In this document: piece after piece, positions 6,895 through 14,442 of the stretch
How the letters are laid out: every line of letters starts with the position of its first letter
Position numbering within the stretch: position 1 is the first letter of the stretch
Assembly (NCBI GenBank): GCA_021797295.1
Contig: JAKAAA010000009.1
Location: 1 to 17,896, forward strand
Source of the DNA: Thermoplasmata archaeon
GTDB lineage: Archaea; Thermoplasmatota; Thermoplasmata; Thermoplasmatales; Thermoplasmataceae
Direction: 5' to 3'
DNA: 17,896 nt
Program-made: the position numbers and the translations under genes
The notes under the pieces: generated by a model
What the model was told of the DNA's origin: nothing
Seen by the model: the letters and a program-made list of their open reading frames with translations, nothing else
Databases searched by the model: none

Positions 6895-7117
6895 AAACTG
6901 GTTGGGAATAATCCGATTTATGCCGGTATTGTTAATTATGGCTGTCATACTGGATGTGATTTTTGATCTGCTGATTAGCTATGGCATGATGTAGTTATTG
7001 TGTTTCAAATCCATCACCGTTTATTGGATTTATAGATATAGATTATAAGCAAGTGTCTCTGTTGCCCTAATTTCATTCCTTTCATAATTTCCCCATATTT
7101 CGAATATTAGTAGAGCC
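6895..7117. other. Intergenic stretch without a supported gene
   Basis: Between the transposase remnant and the asparaginase promoter I find no convincing gene. A plus-strand 24-codon reading from ATG at 6920 to TAG at 6994 encodes one hydrophobic segment (VLLIMAVILDVIFDLLI) but has no initiation signal and is likely chance or a fragment. Confidence 0.4.
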
Positions 7118-7133
7118 GTTAAATTAATTATTT
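7118..7133 (+). promoter_or_regulatory. TATA element of the asparaginase gene
   Basis: TTAAATTAATTATTT is centred about 26 bases before the ATG at 7152 with no ribosome binding site, supporting a leaderless start there. Confidence 0.5.
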
Positions 7134-7151
7134 TGCAATACATTACCTGCC

Positions 7152-7973
7152 ATGGAAAATGCAATTTTAATACATGGAGGTGCGGGAAGCCCATCTTCCA
7201 TGAACAGCATACTTGAGGATATCCTTAATAATATAAAATTTGAAAATAATCCCCTGAATATGGTTATAAATCCCGTAATATCAATGGAGGATAATATATT
7301 ATTCAATGCGGGAACAGGTTCAGTCCCAAGAATAGACGGAAGCATTCAGATGGACGCTGCCGTAATGATGTCTAAAGAATTTGGATCGGTAATTTGTATA
7401 GAAAACGTGAAAAATCCGGTTCTAGTTGCGAGGGATGTAATGATTAGCAGCCCACACATCATGCTCTCCGGCGATGGGGCCACACAATTTGCCAGGGAAA
7501 TGGGACACGAATATTATAACCCCGCAACGGAAAGAAGCATGGAAAGATTAACAAAATTTCAGGAAGAAGTTAAAAATAATGGTATGCCAGATAAGTTCAA
7601 GTTTCTTCAGAAAAAAACTGGAGATACAGTAGGGGCAGTGGGAAGAATAGGTGGAAAATTTGCTGCTGCTGTTTCAACAGGCGGCGCATTTCCCATGCTT
7701 AGGGGCAGGGTGGGCGATTCGCCTATACTAGGTGCCGGCATATATGCTGGAGAGAAGGGTGCAGTAGTAGCCACAGGAATAGGAGAGGAGATAGCCAGGA
7801 ATCTTCTATCCTATCATATATACGAACAGATTGGAACCGAAACTCTCGAGAACATAGTGAAAAGGGAGGTTGATTCATTTACGGTTAGTTGCGGTATAAT
7901 AGCCATAACCGGAGATGAATACATATCGTATTCAAACACGACAATGGCATATGCTTACAGGGAATTTTCATAA
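7152..7973 (+). CDS. L-asparaginase / isoaspartyl peptidase (N-terminal nucleophile hydrolase)
   Basis: The enzyme is made as a precursor that cleaves itself to expose a threonine nucleophile, then hydrolyses asparagine or beta-aspartyl dipeptides in the cytoplasm. Visible are HGGAG (8-12), FNAGTGSV (51-58), DGSIQMDAAVM (62-72), and the processing site KTGDTVGAVG, where Thr159 should start the mature beta chain. The substrate-binding block STGGAFPMLRGRVGDSPILGAG (175-196) and ATGIGEEIARN follow. At 273 residues it is shorter than the roughly 300-320 of the family; the spacing between HGGAG and FNAG is about 15 residues shorter than in E. coli IaaA. It stands alone, convergent with the ArsR-type gene. 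Family is firm; preferred substrate is not. Confidence 0.92.
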   Translation: MENAILIHGGAGSPSSMNSILEDILNNIKFENNPLNMVINPVISMEDNILFNAGTGSVPRIDGSIQMDAAVMMSKEFGSVICIENVKNPVLVARDVMISSPHIMLSGDGATQFAREMGHEYYNPATERSMERLTKFQEEVKNNGMPDKFKFLQKKTGDTVGAVGRIGGKFAAAVSTGGAFPMLRGRVGDSPILGAGIYAGEKGAVVATGIGEEIARNLLSYHIYEQIGTETLENIVKREVDSFTVSCGIIAITGDEYISYSNTTMAYAYREFS

Positions 7974-7983
7974 ATCAATTGCA

Positions 7984-7994
7984 TTTTTTTCTTT
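7984..7994 (+). terminator. Poly-T terminator after asparaginase
   Basis: Seven consecutive T's followed by CTTT lie 11 bases after the asparaginase stop in the 38-base convergent gap, a typical archaeal terminator. Confidence 0.5.
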
Positions 7995-8011
7995 CATTAA
8001 AAATTATGTAT

Positions 8012-8713
8012 TTATATGTTAATCCATTCTTTTATGGGTTTTAGCACAGTTATAATTCTTGAATCATCACGAACAGAAATGAAGTCTCCCGCTATCAGGG
8101 CTTTCATAAGCTCGGCCCCAAGAGAACCGCCCAGATGGAACTCTTTTTCAGTAAGATCCCGGCATCCATAGGCAAAAATCCTCCCATGTTTTCTTTTTAT
8201 GGGTATTTTAACTCCCAGCCTGATCATGTTGATTTCCCCTTTATCAGTCAGTTCATACTCCGGTTTACTGCTCACCTGAACAAGCCAGCCTTTCAATAAT
8301 AATGTTTTCAGAAGCAAAACCCCTTCCTGCCCTGCTAGATGATCATAACATCTTCTACATTCAGAAAAGGACACATTATTTTGAGACTGTTTTGTTATCA
8401 CCGATACCTTAGGATTTCCTGCCATGTCATCCAAATACGTTGTTAAAAATTCAACCTGTTCAGGAATTATTTTATAAAAAACTTCCCTGCCATACTGTAG
8501 TTCATTGACGAAGCCATATTCTAATAATATTCTTAAATGGCCGGATACCAGTGGCTGTGAACTATTCAATAGTTCTGAAATCTCTTTAACTGTTTTAGTA
8601 CCTCCAGAAAGAATCCTTATTATTTCTAATCTTAACGGGCTGGAAAGGCAGTAAAATAACCTATCCATAGGAATTTTCTGTGGCTGCTCTGGCTTGTTAT
8701 TACTGTTAAACAC
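8012..8713 (-). CDS. ArsR-type winged-helix regulator with C-terminal Cys/His sensor-like domain
   Basis: Residues about 15-95 form an ArsR-like helix-turn-helix (LSSPLRLEIIRIL, KEISELLNSSQPLVSGHLRILLEYGFV, GREVFYKI). The C-terminal half carries the conserved pattern found in a bacterial and archaeal ArsR subgroup: CYDHLAGQEGV (122-132), CRDLTEKEFHLGGSLGAEL (184-202). Cys122, His125, Cys184 and His193 are the conserved candidates for metal or thiol sensing; this reading is inference. It is not the CxC ArsR arsenic site. The GTG at 8713 is chosen because TATATTTATC (8733-8742) lies 26 bases upstream; a downstream ATG would cut into the domain. It is divergent from an MFS exporter, a layout typical of local efflux control. 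Confidence 0.85.
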   Translation of the reverse strand: MFNSNNKPEQPQKIPMDRLFYCLSSPLRLEIIRILSGGTKTVKEISELLNSSQPLVSGHLRILLEYGFVNELQYGREVFYKIIPEQVEFLTTYLDDMAGNPKVSVITKQSQNNVSFSECRRCYDHLAGQEGVLLLKTLLLKGWLVQVSSKPEYELTDKGEINMIRLGVKIPIKRKHGRIFAYGCRDLTEKEFHLGGSLGAELMKALIAGDFISVRDDSRIITVLKPIKEWINI

Positions 8714-8732
8714 CAGTTATTATATCTGATTT

Positions 8733-8742
8733 GATAAATATA
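8733..8742 (-). promoter_or_regulatory. TATA element of the ArsR-type gene
   Basis: The minus strand reads TATATTTATC centred about 25 bases before the GTG at 8713. It supports leaderless initiation at a non-ATG codon. The shared 95-base divergent region is a likely operator area. Confidence 0.55.
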
Positions 8743-8780
8743 CTTTGTCATATATCAGCTTTTCATTATGGATGGCTTCC

Positions 8781-8792
8781 ATTAATTTATGA
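8781..8792 (+). promoter_or_regulatory. TATA-like element of the MFS exporter gene
   Basis: ATTAATTTATGA is centred about 23 bases before ATG 8809. It favours that ATG over the in-frame TTG at 8731. Confidence 0.4.
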
Positions 8793-8808
8793 TGGACAAT
8801 TAACTTCC

Positions 8809-9993
8809 ATGAAATATAATGACGATAATTCAGAAACACGGCGGAACAATGCAGGAAGTGCCATTATGGTTCTTCTCCTGTTTTCTATAATGGCTGCGTC
8901 CAATGTTACTGCACCCATTTATGATCTTTATGCCATAAAATATCATTTCGGAACATTCATAATTACAGATATTTTCGCAATATATGTCTTAATGTTGATT
9001 CCATCCTTACTTTTCTGGGGACAGTATTCGGATAAGCATGGCAGAAAATTGCCTGTGGGCATAGGTATTATTATGGAACTGATAGGATTGATCTCGTTTC
9101 TATTTGCAAGAAATGTGTACATGCTTTTCCTCGGGCGTGCATTTATGGGACTGGCAAGTGGGGCTATTGCCGGATCTGCAAGTGCATTGTTATTTCATTA
9201 TCACAGGAAGGCAGGCGCTGTTTTGACTTCTATAGGAACCTCTGCTGGAACAGCTACAGGACCGTTAATCGGTGGGATTATGGCCCAGTATTTACCTTAT
9301 CCACTGAGACTGGTATATGCAGTTTCCATTATTTTGGTCTTAATACCCGCTTTAGCAATGTATCCCCTGAAAGATACTTCACCTAGAAATTCAGGATTGA
9401 AATTACATTTTCCTTCAATTGACCGGGATGTGATAAGAATGTTCCTTTTGAGCTCCTTTGTGGCATTTGTTGCATGGTCTATTACAGCATTCTTCATGTC
9501 GCTTGCTCCTGTATATATTATAAGGCTTGCAGGGATAAATAACATAGCGATTGGAGGCATTATTGTATTTATTATGCTCGGTATTGCATCTGTTTTCCAG
9601 ATATTTTCATTGAAATTTAAAATTAAGAACTCAATGTTCTCCGGCATGGTTTTTATTATCATGGCTATTATATTAATATTGATAGCGATTAAGGGCAATT
9701 CGCTGTACATATTTATTGCAGGAACTGTGTTTGCCGGAATGGGCCAGGGTTTTGCCTTTACCGGTGCAACAAGAGAAATCAAAGAAATTTCACCGCCAGA
9801 AAAAACAGGAGATATGTTAGCCAATTATTACATAATCATATACACAGGAGTGGGACTTCCGGTAATAATACTGGGATTAATGGATAGAATAACCGGGCTT
9901 TTCAACGGCATTTTATATTACGGTATAGCATTCATTGCCTTTTCCATGCTGATGGGATTTCTGCTTATCAGGGAAGATTTTAAAGACCGGTGA
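8809..9993 (+). CDS. MFS transporter (DHA1-like, probable efflux)
   Basis: A 394-residue polytopic membrane protein with about 12 hydrophobic segments. The loop between segments 2 and 3 is GQYSDKHGRK (71-80), the MFS motif A, followed by an RAFMGLASGAIAGSASALL segment typical of drug:proton antiporters. The start is ATG 8809; the reading frame also opens at TTG 8731, but that would add 26 residues over the divergent promoter and lacks signals. The gene is divergent from the ArsR-type regulator, which probably controls it. Its 3' end is 3 bases from the end of the convergent flavoprotein gene. Substrate is unknown. Confidence 0.88.
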   Translation: MKYNDDNSETRRNNAGSAIMVLLLFSIMAASNVTAPIYDLYAIKYHFGTFIITDIFAIYVLMLIPSLLFWGQYSDKHGRKLPVGIGIIMELIGLISFLFARNVYMLFLGRAFMGLASGAIAGSASALLFHYHRKAGAVLTSIGTSAGTATGPLIGGIMAQYLPYPLRLVYAVSIILVLIPALAMYPLKDTSPRNSGLKLHFPSIDRDVIRMFLLSSFVAFVAWSITAFFMSLAPVYIIRLAGINNIAIGGIIVFIMLGIASVFQIFSLKFKIKNSMFSGMVFIIMAIILILIAIKGNSLYIFIAGTVFAGMGQGFAFTGATREIKEISPPEKTGDMLANYYIIIYTGVGLPVIILGLMDRITGLFNGILYYGIAFIAFSMLMGFLLIREDFKDR

Positions 9994-9996
9994 AAT

Positions 9997-11007
9997 TTAT
10001 TTATTGTTGATTATCTGATTCAGTTTCTCCAGTGTTTTTTCTGTCTTTCTGTTAACATATTTTTTAATAAAGCCGTTAACAGGGCTTTTACTGAAACCGT
10101 TCTCCTTTATGAGTACATACTTCCCGTTTAAATTCAGTATATTTCCACTCTTATAATCATTGAACTCTATGTTGGATCCGGTAGCGTTTTTCATTGCTAC
10201 AATTCCGGATTTTCTGGCTATGAATGCTGTCATCGGGAAATCCTTATTCTCTATTTTCATGGAATCACCGCATGCATATATATCATCATAGTCAACTGAT
10301 TGCAGATACCTGTTCACTATTATCCGGGAATTTTCTGATTTTATCCCGAGATTTTCTATTAAAGGACTTCCTGAAATTCCTCCAGCATATATGGTCAAAT
10401 CCGATTCGATTTCCTTACCGGATAATAATACGGTGCTGTTCTTAACCTCTGTTACCCTGGAACCTGTGATAATATTTACGCCCATATTTTTGAGATAATT
10501 CGATACATAATCAGACGCACTTCCCGGTGCACGTGGAAGAATTCTTGTTTCCGATTCTACTAAATTTACTTTTTTCCCATGCATGATAGACGCCAGTTCA
10601 ACTCCAAGATAGCTTCCACCTATGATTGTTATGTTTTCAGACTTTCTGATAAGTTCCCTCATGCCGATGGCATCTTCTACCGTTTCCAGTTTATGCAGAT
10701 ACTGGCTTCCTTCTATGGGTTTTATCCCCTGACTGTGTCCAAGTGCAATGATGAGCTTGCCGTATGATATATTTCCTTTATCCGTAACTATGAGCCTGTT
10801 AGCAAAATCAATATCCCTGACAGTCTCGTTTCTATCAACATGCCTTGGTTTATATGCATAATTTTTATCATTACCATTTACAACATTAACCAGTCTTGTA
10901 GAAATTGTAAGATGTTCTGATTTATCTATTAATGTGGATTGCGGATTCTGTATCTTCGAATATATTCCTGATAGTCCGGCTCCAAGGATGAATACATTTC
11001 CTGCCAT
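9997..11007 (-). CDS. NDH-2-like FAD/NAD(P)-dependent pyridine nucleotide oxidoreductase
   Basis: This 336-residue flavoprotein has an FAD dinucleotide fold GAGLSG (9-14), an NAD(P) fold IIGGSYLGVELA (128-139), and the FAD-phosphate motif DDIYACGDS (241-249), the order of two-dinucleotide-binding flavoproteins. It lacks paired redox cysteines (only one Cys is seen), which argues against disulfide reductases and classical sulfide:quinone reductases and fits an NADH:quinone or similar oxidoreductase. It is shorter than the roughly 390-430 residues of most NDH-2 proteins and the helix after GAGLSG is compact. The C-terminal tail is basic (FIKKYVNRKTEKTLEKLNQ) and could be the membrane-contact part. 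A TATA-like element (11027-11036) precedes ATG 11007. Its electron acceptor cannot be read here. Confidence 0.8.
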   Translation of the reverse strand: MAGNVFILGAGLSGIYSKIQNPQSTLIDKSEHLTISTRLVNVVNGNDKNYAYKPRHVDRNETVRDIDFANRLIVTDKGNISYGKLIIALGHSQGIKPIEGSQYLHKLETVEDAIGMRELIRKSENITIIGGSYLGVELASIMHGKKVNLVESETRILPRAPGSASDYVSNYLKNMGVNIITGSRVTEVKNSTVLLSGKEIESDLTIYAGGISGSPLIENLGIKSENSRIIVNRYLQSVDYDDIYACGDSMKIENKDFPMTAFIARKSGIVAMKNATGSNIEFNDYKSGNILNLNGKYVLIKENGFSKSPVNGFIKKYVNRKTEKTLEKLNQIINNK

Positions 11008-11026
11008 AAAAATCTAATTAGCTATG

Positions 11027-11036
11027 GATATATCTA
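11027..11036 (-). promoter_or_regulatory. TATA element of the flavoprotein gene
   Basis: The minus strand AGATATATCC lies about 25 bases before the ATG at 11007, at leaderless distance. Confidence 0.45.
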
Positions 11037-11116
11037 ATTTATGGCAGTATCACGGAAGAGTATGCACTGTATTGGAATTCAGTAGCAGGGGTGCGATGAA
11101 TCTTCTTATACCTAAT

Positions 11117-12562
11117 TCATCTTTTAAGTATAGCTTCAATTTTTTCAAGATCGAATAGTAACACATTATCCTTTACGGCAACTTCCTTCATTTTATCGGT
11201 AAAACCGGATTTGCTGAATAATATAAAATAGTCATTTCTATCCTTATTATTCCACTGTACACTCACAGCCTTTCTTTTCAAATTATTATACACAGAAACA
11301 TCTATCGGTCTGGACGTCCATTTGCATTCGCCGAACATTATAGCCTTCTCCTCCTCATTAATGGCTACGATATCCATTTCTACCTGATCTTTTTCTGCAG
11401 TATTATACCCACTCCTCCCCCACCATTTTCCAATTTTTTGTATACTAAACGGCAAAATATCAGCTTTTTCATTGTTTATATAGATAATCAACTCTCTGCA
11501 TATTTCTTCAAATTTATATGGTACAATCATTTCAACCGATTGTATTAATAAGTTAACAACCCCACTGTAGTTACCCAGTTCAAATTGATTTATATTGGGA
11601 TAAAACCGGCTGAACCAGAATTCCATATAATTATCAGTCAATATATAAATTCCTTTTTTATTTATTTTATCATTTTTATGGGTTACCGGCAATTCATAGG
11701 TTATCAGATTTAACATATCTTTAATTTCAAACAAATAAGGCTGTATAGATGTTGCCTTTATATCTGTCATATTTGCCATATCTGATACCTTAGTATTGCC
11801 TGTTGAAATAGCGTACAGTATGGAAAAATACGTTTGAGATCTCCTTCCGAATTCCTCACTAATAAAATCTCTTGGCTCAAAGATATATATGCTGTTACTG
11901 TCCATAAATATACTTTTTATCATTTCCTCCACGTTTTTTATGCCGTTTAAACTGAAATATTTGACAAACTGCGGAGAACCGCCGAATATTGAATACATTT
12001 TTATTGCATCTTGAATATTAATTTTCAAATATTTATAGCATGTTACAAAATCAAAATTTTTTAAATGTATTATAGAGGTTGCTCTTTTGTAGAGGGGTAA
12101 ATTTATATCCATAAATATTTTCTTTATCAGCCCGATTGAAGATCCAGAACAGACAATTGACAATCCTGATTGATCAATATATAAATCAACATTCTTCTGG
12201 AGTGCCGTAAATACAGATTTACTGATGTCTTCAAATCTCTGAAATTCATCAAAATAAATTGCTGTTTGTCTGCTTGCTGAAAGCTCAAATAAACCTTTAA
12301 AAAATAAATCCCAGTCAGGCGGGTTGAAAAGTGAGGTGTGGAAATATTCTCTGATTACACCGGAAAATTCTTCCAATAATAAGTTCGAACTTTTTGTATT
12401 ATCCACATATAGATAGATGCCTCCTATTTTATTTATTGATTTTTTAATGAGTTCTGTCTTTCCTACCCGCCTGTTGCCATATAATACTATCAGGGTTCTA
12501 TATTTTTCAATATCTGCGATTAGCCTTTTTAACTCATCGTCTCTGTCAAAAAATATATCCAT
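11117..12562 (-). CDS. Archaeal ATPase with C-terminal DUF234 nuclease-like domain
   Basis: The N-terminal P-loop ATPase domain shows Walker A GNRRVGKT (29-36), Walker B AIYFDEFQ (101-108, Asp105 and Glu106) and a sensor CSGSS (138-142). A winged-helix part (about 240-320) follows, then a DUF234 domain with WWGRSGYNTAE, EMDIVA (395-400) and FGECKW (410-415), which has the spacing of a PD-(D/E)XK nuclease core (Asp397, Glu412, Lys414). At 481 residues it is full length for this archaeal family, often present in several copies and of unknown role; defence and mobile-DNA roles have been suggested for related ATPases but are not shown here. It starts at ATG 12562 with a repeated TATA-like unit directly upstream. 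Neighbours give no functional clue. Confidence 0.88.
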   Translation of the reverse strand: MDIFFDRDDELKRLIADIEKYRTLIVLYGNRRVGKTELIKKSINKIGGIYLYVDNTKSSNLLLEEFSGVIREYFHTSLFNPPDWDLFFKGLFELSASRQTAIYFDEFQRFEDISKSVFTALQKNVDLYIDQSGLSIVCSGSSIGLIKKIFMDINLPLYKRATSIIHLKNFDFVTCYKYLKINIQDAIKMYSIFGGSPQFVKYFSLNGIKNVEEMIKSIFMDSNSIYIFEPRDFISEEFGRRSQTYFSILYAISTGNTKVSDMANMTDIKATSIQPYLFEIKDMLNLITYELPVTHKNDKINKKGIYILTDNYMEFWFSRFYPNINQFELGNYSGVVNLLIQSVEMIVPYKFEEICRELIIYINNEKADILPFSIQKIGKWWGRSGYNTAEKDQVEMDIVAINEEEKAIMFGECKWTSRPIDVSVYNNLKRKAVSVQWNNKDRNDYFILFSKSGFTDKMKEVAVKDNVLLFDLEKIEAILKR

Positions 12563-12592
12563 GATTATGTTTATAATGATTATATTTATAAT
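12563..12592 (-). promoter_or_regulatory. Tandem 15-base repeat containing the ATPase TATA box
   Basis: On the plus strand GATTATGTTTATAAT (12563-12577) is followed at once by GATTATATTTATAAT (12578-12592), matching at 14 of 15 positions. The distal copy is at TATA distance (about 23 bases) from ATG 12562; the proximal copy abuts the start codon. The pair could be an operator as well as a promoter. Confidence 0.45.
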
Positions 12593-12654
12593 CTTTATGA
12601 TATACTTGATAAAATGAATTTATTATTAAAAAATATAATATATTAAAATTATTT

Positions 12655-12738
12655 CTAGAAGGTAACTGTTGCAGTTGCCATCTTTGCCTTCTGTGTCGGT
12701 ACTACAAGGGTCACTGTGTATTTCCCGTGTAATTCCAT
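12655..12738 (-). pseudogene. Out-of-frame C-terminal fragment after the DUF929-like gene
   Basis: In a different frame from the DUF929-like fragment, the minus strand encodes HGKYTVTLVVPTQKAK and MATATVTF before a TAG at 12655. The beta-rich text looks like the end of an extracytoplasmic beta-sandwich protein. It overlaps the end of the DUF929-like fragment, so the two are probably joined by a deletion or frameshift. There is no start signal of its own. Confidence 0.4.
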
Positions 12739-12953
12739 TCCAGTGCAAAGTATAGTGGCCACGATAATGATGCACCGATCGGACATCCCGCCCAGCTTAT
12801 AAAAATAACTCGTTCTCTTCCGGATGGCTTGTAATTTACCTCAAAAAAACTGTTATGCGGTTCCTCGAATGGGCTTAAAATAAATGGTGATATTATTATA
12901 ACTGCGAGTATAATGGATACGAAAATTACAATGAATCTAAGATACTTTTTCAT
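12711..12953 (-). pseudogene. Truncated DUF929-like membrane-anchored protein
   Basis: The 80-residue product starts with a membrane anchor (about residues 5-30, FIVIFVSIILAVIII) and continues with a segment ending FISWAGCPIGASLSWPLYFAL. The GCPxGAxxSWPLYxAL block is characteristic of the thioredoxin-like DUF929 family, whose members usually run to 200 residues or more. Here the frame stops just after the motif, so most of the domain is missing. An out-of-frame beta-rich tail follows (12655-12738). A TATA-like element at 12972-12983 remains at leaderless distance, so it may still be transcribed. I read it as a decayed gene; a genuine short variant is less likely. Confidence 0.6.
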
Positions 12954-12971
12954 TTATCTTTAATAATAGGA

Positions 12972-12983
12972 TATTATAATAAT
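12972..12983 (-). promoter_or_regulatory. TATA element of the DUF929-like fragment
   Basis: The plus-strand ATTATAATAAT is centred about 25 bases before the ATG at 12953. Confidence 0.4.
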
Positions 12984-13008
12984 TTTCTTAAATAAAATTT
13001 TATTTATT

Positions 13009-14442
13009 TCATTCTTCCAGTTCCTGTTCTGATACGGGTTCCAGCATATAATTCTGTTCCTCTCCTATGGACTTAATTTCTGAGGGATGTTTTTTAACGA
13101 ACAGTACTATTGTTATCGCTACCCCTGCTATTACTGCAGCTATTATCGAATATGGTGCAACATTTCCTGGATAGGGAGGTATTGGAACAAATTCCCCGTA
13201 TATGGCAAATCCATAAACCACTGTTGCAAGAACAGGCCCCAGTGCTAATGGTAATAATCCTTTCAGTTTTAATTTCATTGTTTTTTTACCATATATGGGA
13301 AGTGAGAAATTAGCCAGTATATGAACTATGTATAGAGAAACTCCGTTGACTGCTGTTATAAGAGCAGCACCCTCAAACGGTCCAAAAATAAGGCCTCCCA
13401 CTAGGGTCAATGCAACTATTATAGCCCATTCTATGAGTATGATTTTATTTGGGGAACCATATTTTTTATGTACAGTTGCCAGAGATTTGGGAAATATAAT
13501 GCCGTCCCGTGCCATGGCGAAACCCTCACGGCTGAAGGCGTTTCCCTCCGCTATTCCATTGGATAGGAAGCTATTCAGGGTTATTATTATGAATATGATC
13601 ATGACAATAGGGCCAAAGTAGGTATCCACTACTGTGAATCCAGGGTCAGTGGCAGCTGAAAATGATGTCATCCTGTTGATACCATAACCGGCAACCATGG
13701 CATAGGATACCAGAATATAGACAACCGCAGTTATAATCATACCAACTACTATTGATTTTTTAACAATTTTTTTGGGATTATGGAGTTCCTCTGATAATGT
13801 AATCACAGAACCGATACCAACAAATCCCAGTATTGAATAAACAGTTGCAAGACCAAGATTTCCGAATGAATTTCCATTAGGAGTAAATGGGATGAAAGTG
13901 TTATGTGGACCAAGTCTTATTATTATTGCCACGGATATTATAATAAGCGTTCCAACCTCTATCATGCCACCTATTATCGTGTATTTCAATGACGGTTTCA
14001 ATCCACGGTAAAGAAGTACCAAAATAAGCACAAGAGGTATGAATGCTAAAGGTATCCAGCCGTATGGATTGGAAGAAAGCTGTGGAATCAGAGGCCATAA
14101 AACGCCGGCAAAGAAGAGAACTGCAAATCCCGCCAGTGCTCCAAGTATGTTGATGAAGTATAGCCAACCAGAAAATATACCGAATTTTGGACCGAGACCT
14201 GCCCTGACATAAGCGTAGTAACCACCGGCATGGGATATTCTTCCGGAGAAAACGTAATTCATGTACATAGCAGATGTAACTCCTATCAATGCCAGAAGAA
14301 ATACAAAGGTTGTTGATGCTCCAACGTAAGCTGTCTCCTCAACAAGGAATGATGCAGCAGTTGCGGCCGGTGCTACATATGCAATTGCCTGAAATGTGCC
14401 TGACCAGAGGCCACCCTCGTTCTTCCTCAATTTATCTACCAT
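13009..14442 (-). CDS. APC-superfamily amino-acid permease
   Basis: A 477-residue polytopic protein with about 12 membrane segments. The first segment (FQAIAYVAPAATAASFLVEE, about 17-36) has the unwound-helix position used for substrate binding in APC carriers, and the region SGRISHAGGYYAYVRAGLGPKFG (66-88) is the conserved loop after segment 2. The C-terminal tail is cytoplasmic and acidic (ending EPVSEQELEE). Its ATG overlaps the end of the aminotransferase gene by 7 bases (ATGGTAG), so the two are one translationally coupled unit. It probably imports the amino acid that the aminotransferase consumes. Substrate is unknown. Confidence 0.9.
   Translation of the reverse strand: MVDKLRKNEGGLWSGTFQAIAYVAPAATAASFLVEETAYVGASTTFVFLLALIGVTSAMYMNYVFSGRISHAGGYYAYVRAGLGPKFGIFSGWLYFINILGALAGFAVLFFAGVLWPLIPQLSSNPYGWIPLAFIPLVLILVLLYRGLKPSLKYTIIGGMIEVGTLIIISVAIIIRLGPHNTFIPFTPNGNSFGNLGLATVYSILGFVGIGSVITLSEELHNPKKIVKKSIVVGMIITAVVYILVSYAMVAGYGINRMTSFSAATDPGFTVVDTYFGPIVMIIFIIITLNSFLSNGIAEGNAFSREGFAMARDGIIFPKSLATVHKKYGSPNKIILIEWAIIVALTLVGGLIFGPFEGAALITAVNGVSLYIVHILANFSLPIYGKKTMKLKLKGLLPLALGPVLATVVYGFAIYGEFVPIPPYPGNVAPYSIIAAVIAGVAITIVLFVKKHPSEIKSIGEEQNYMLEPVSEQELEE

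Noticed and set aside
6920..6994. Very short plus-strand frame encoding one hydrophobic segment
   Set aside because: Only 24 codons, no initiation signals; cannot be told from chance or debris of a decayed gene.
8731..8808. Longer TTG-initiated form of the MFS exporter with 26 extra residues
   Set aside because: It would lie over the divergent promoter, has no initiation signal, and the ATG at 8809 has a TATA-like element at the right distance.
9297..9824. Long minus-strand frame opposite the MFS exporter
   Set aside because: It is a shadow of a hydrophobic coding region with no promoter, and the plus-strand gene has clear MFS motifs.
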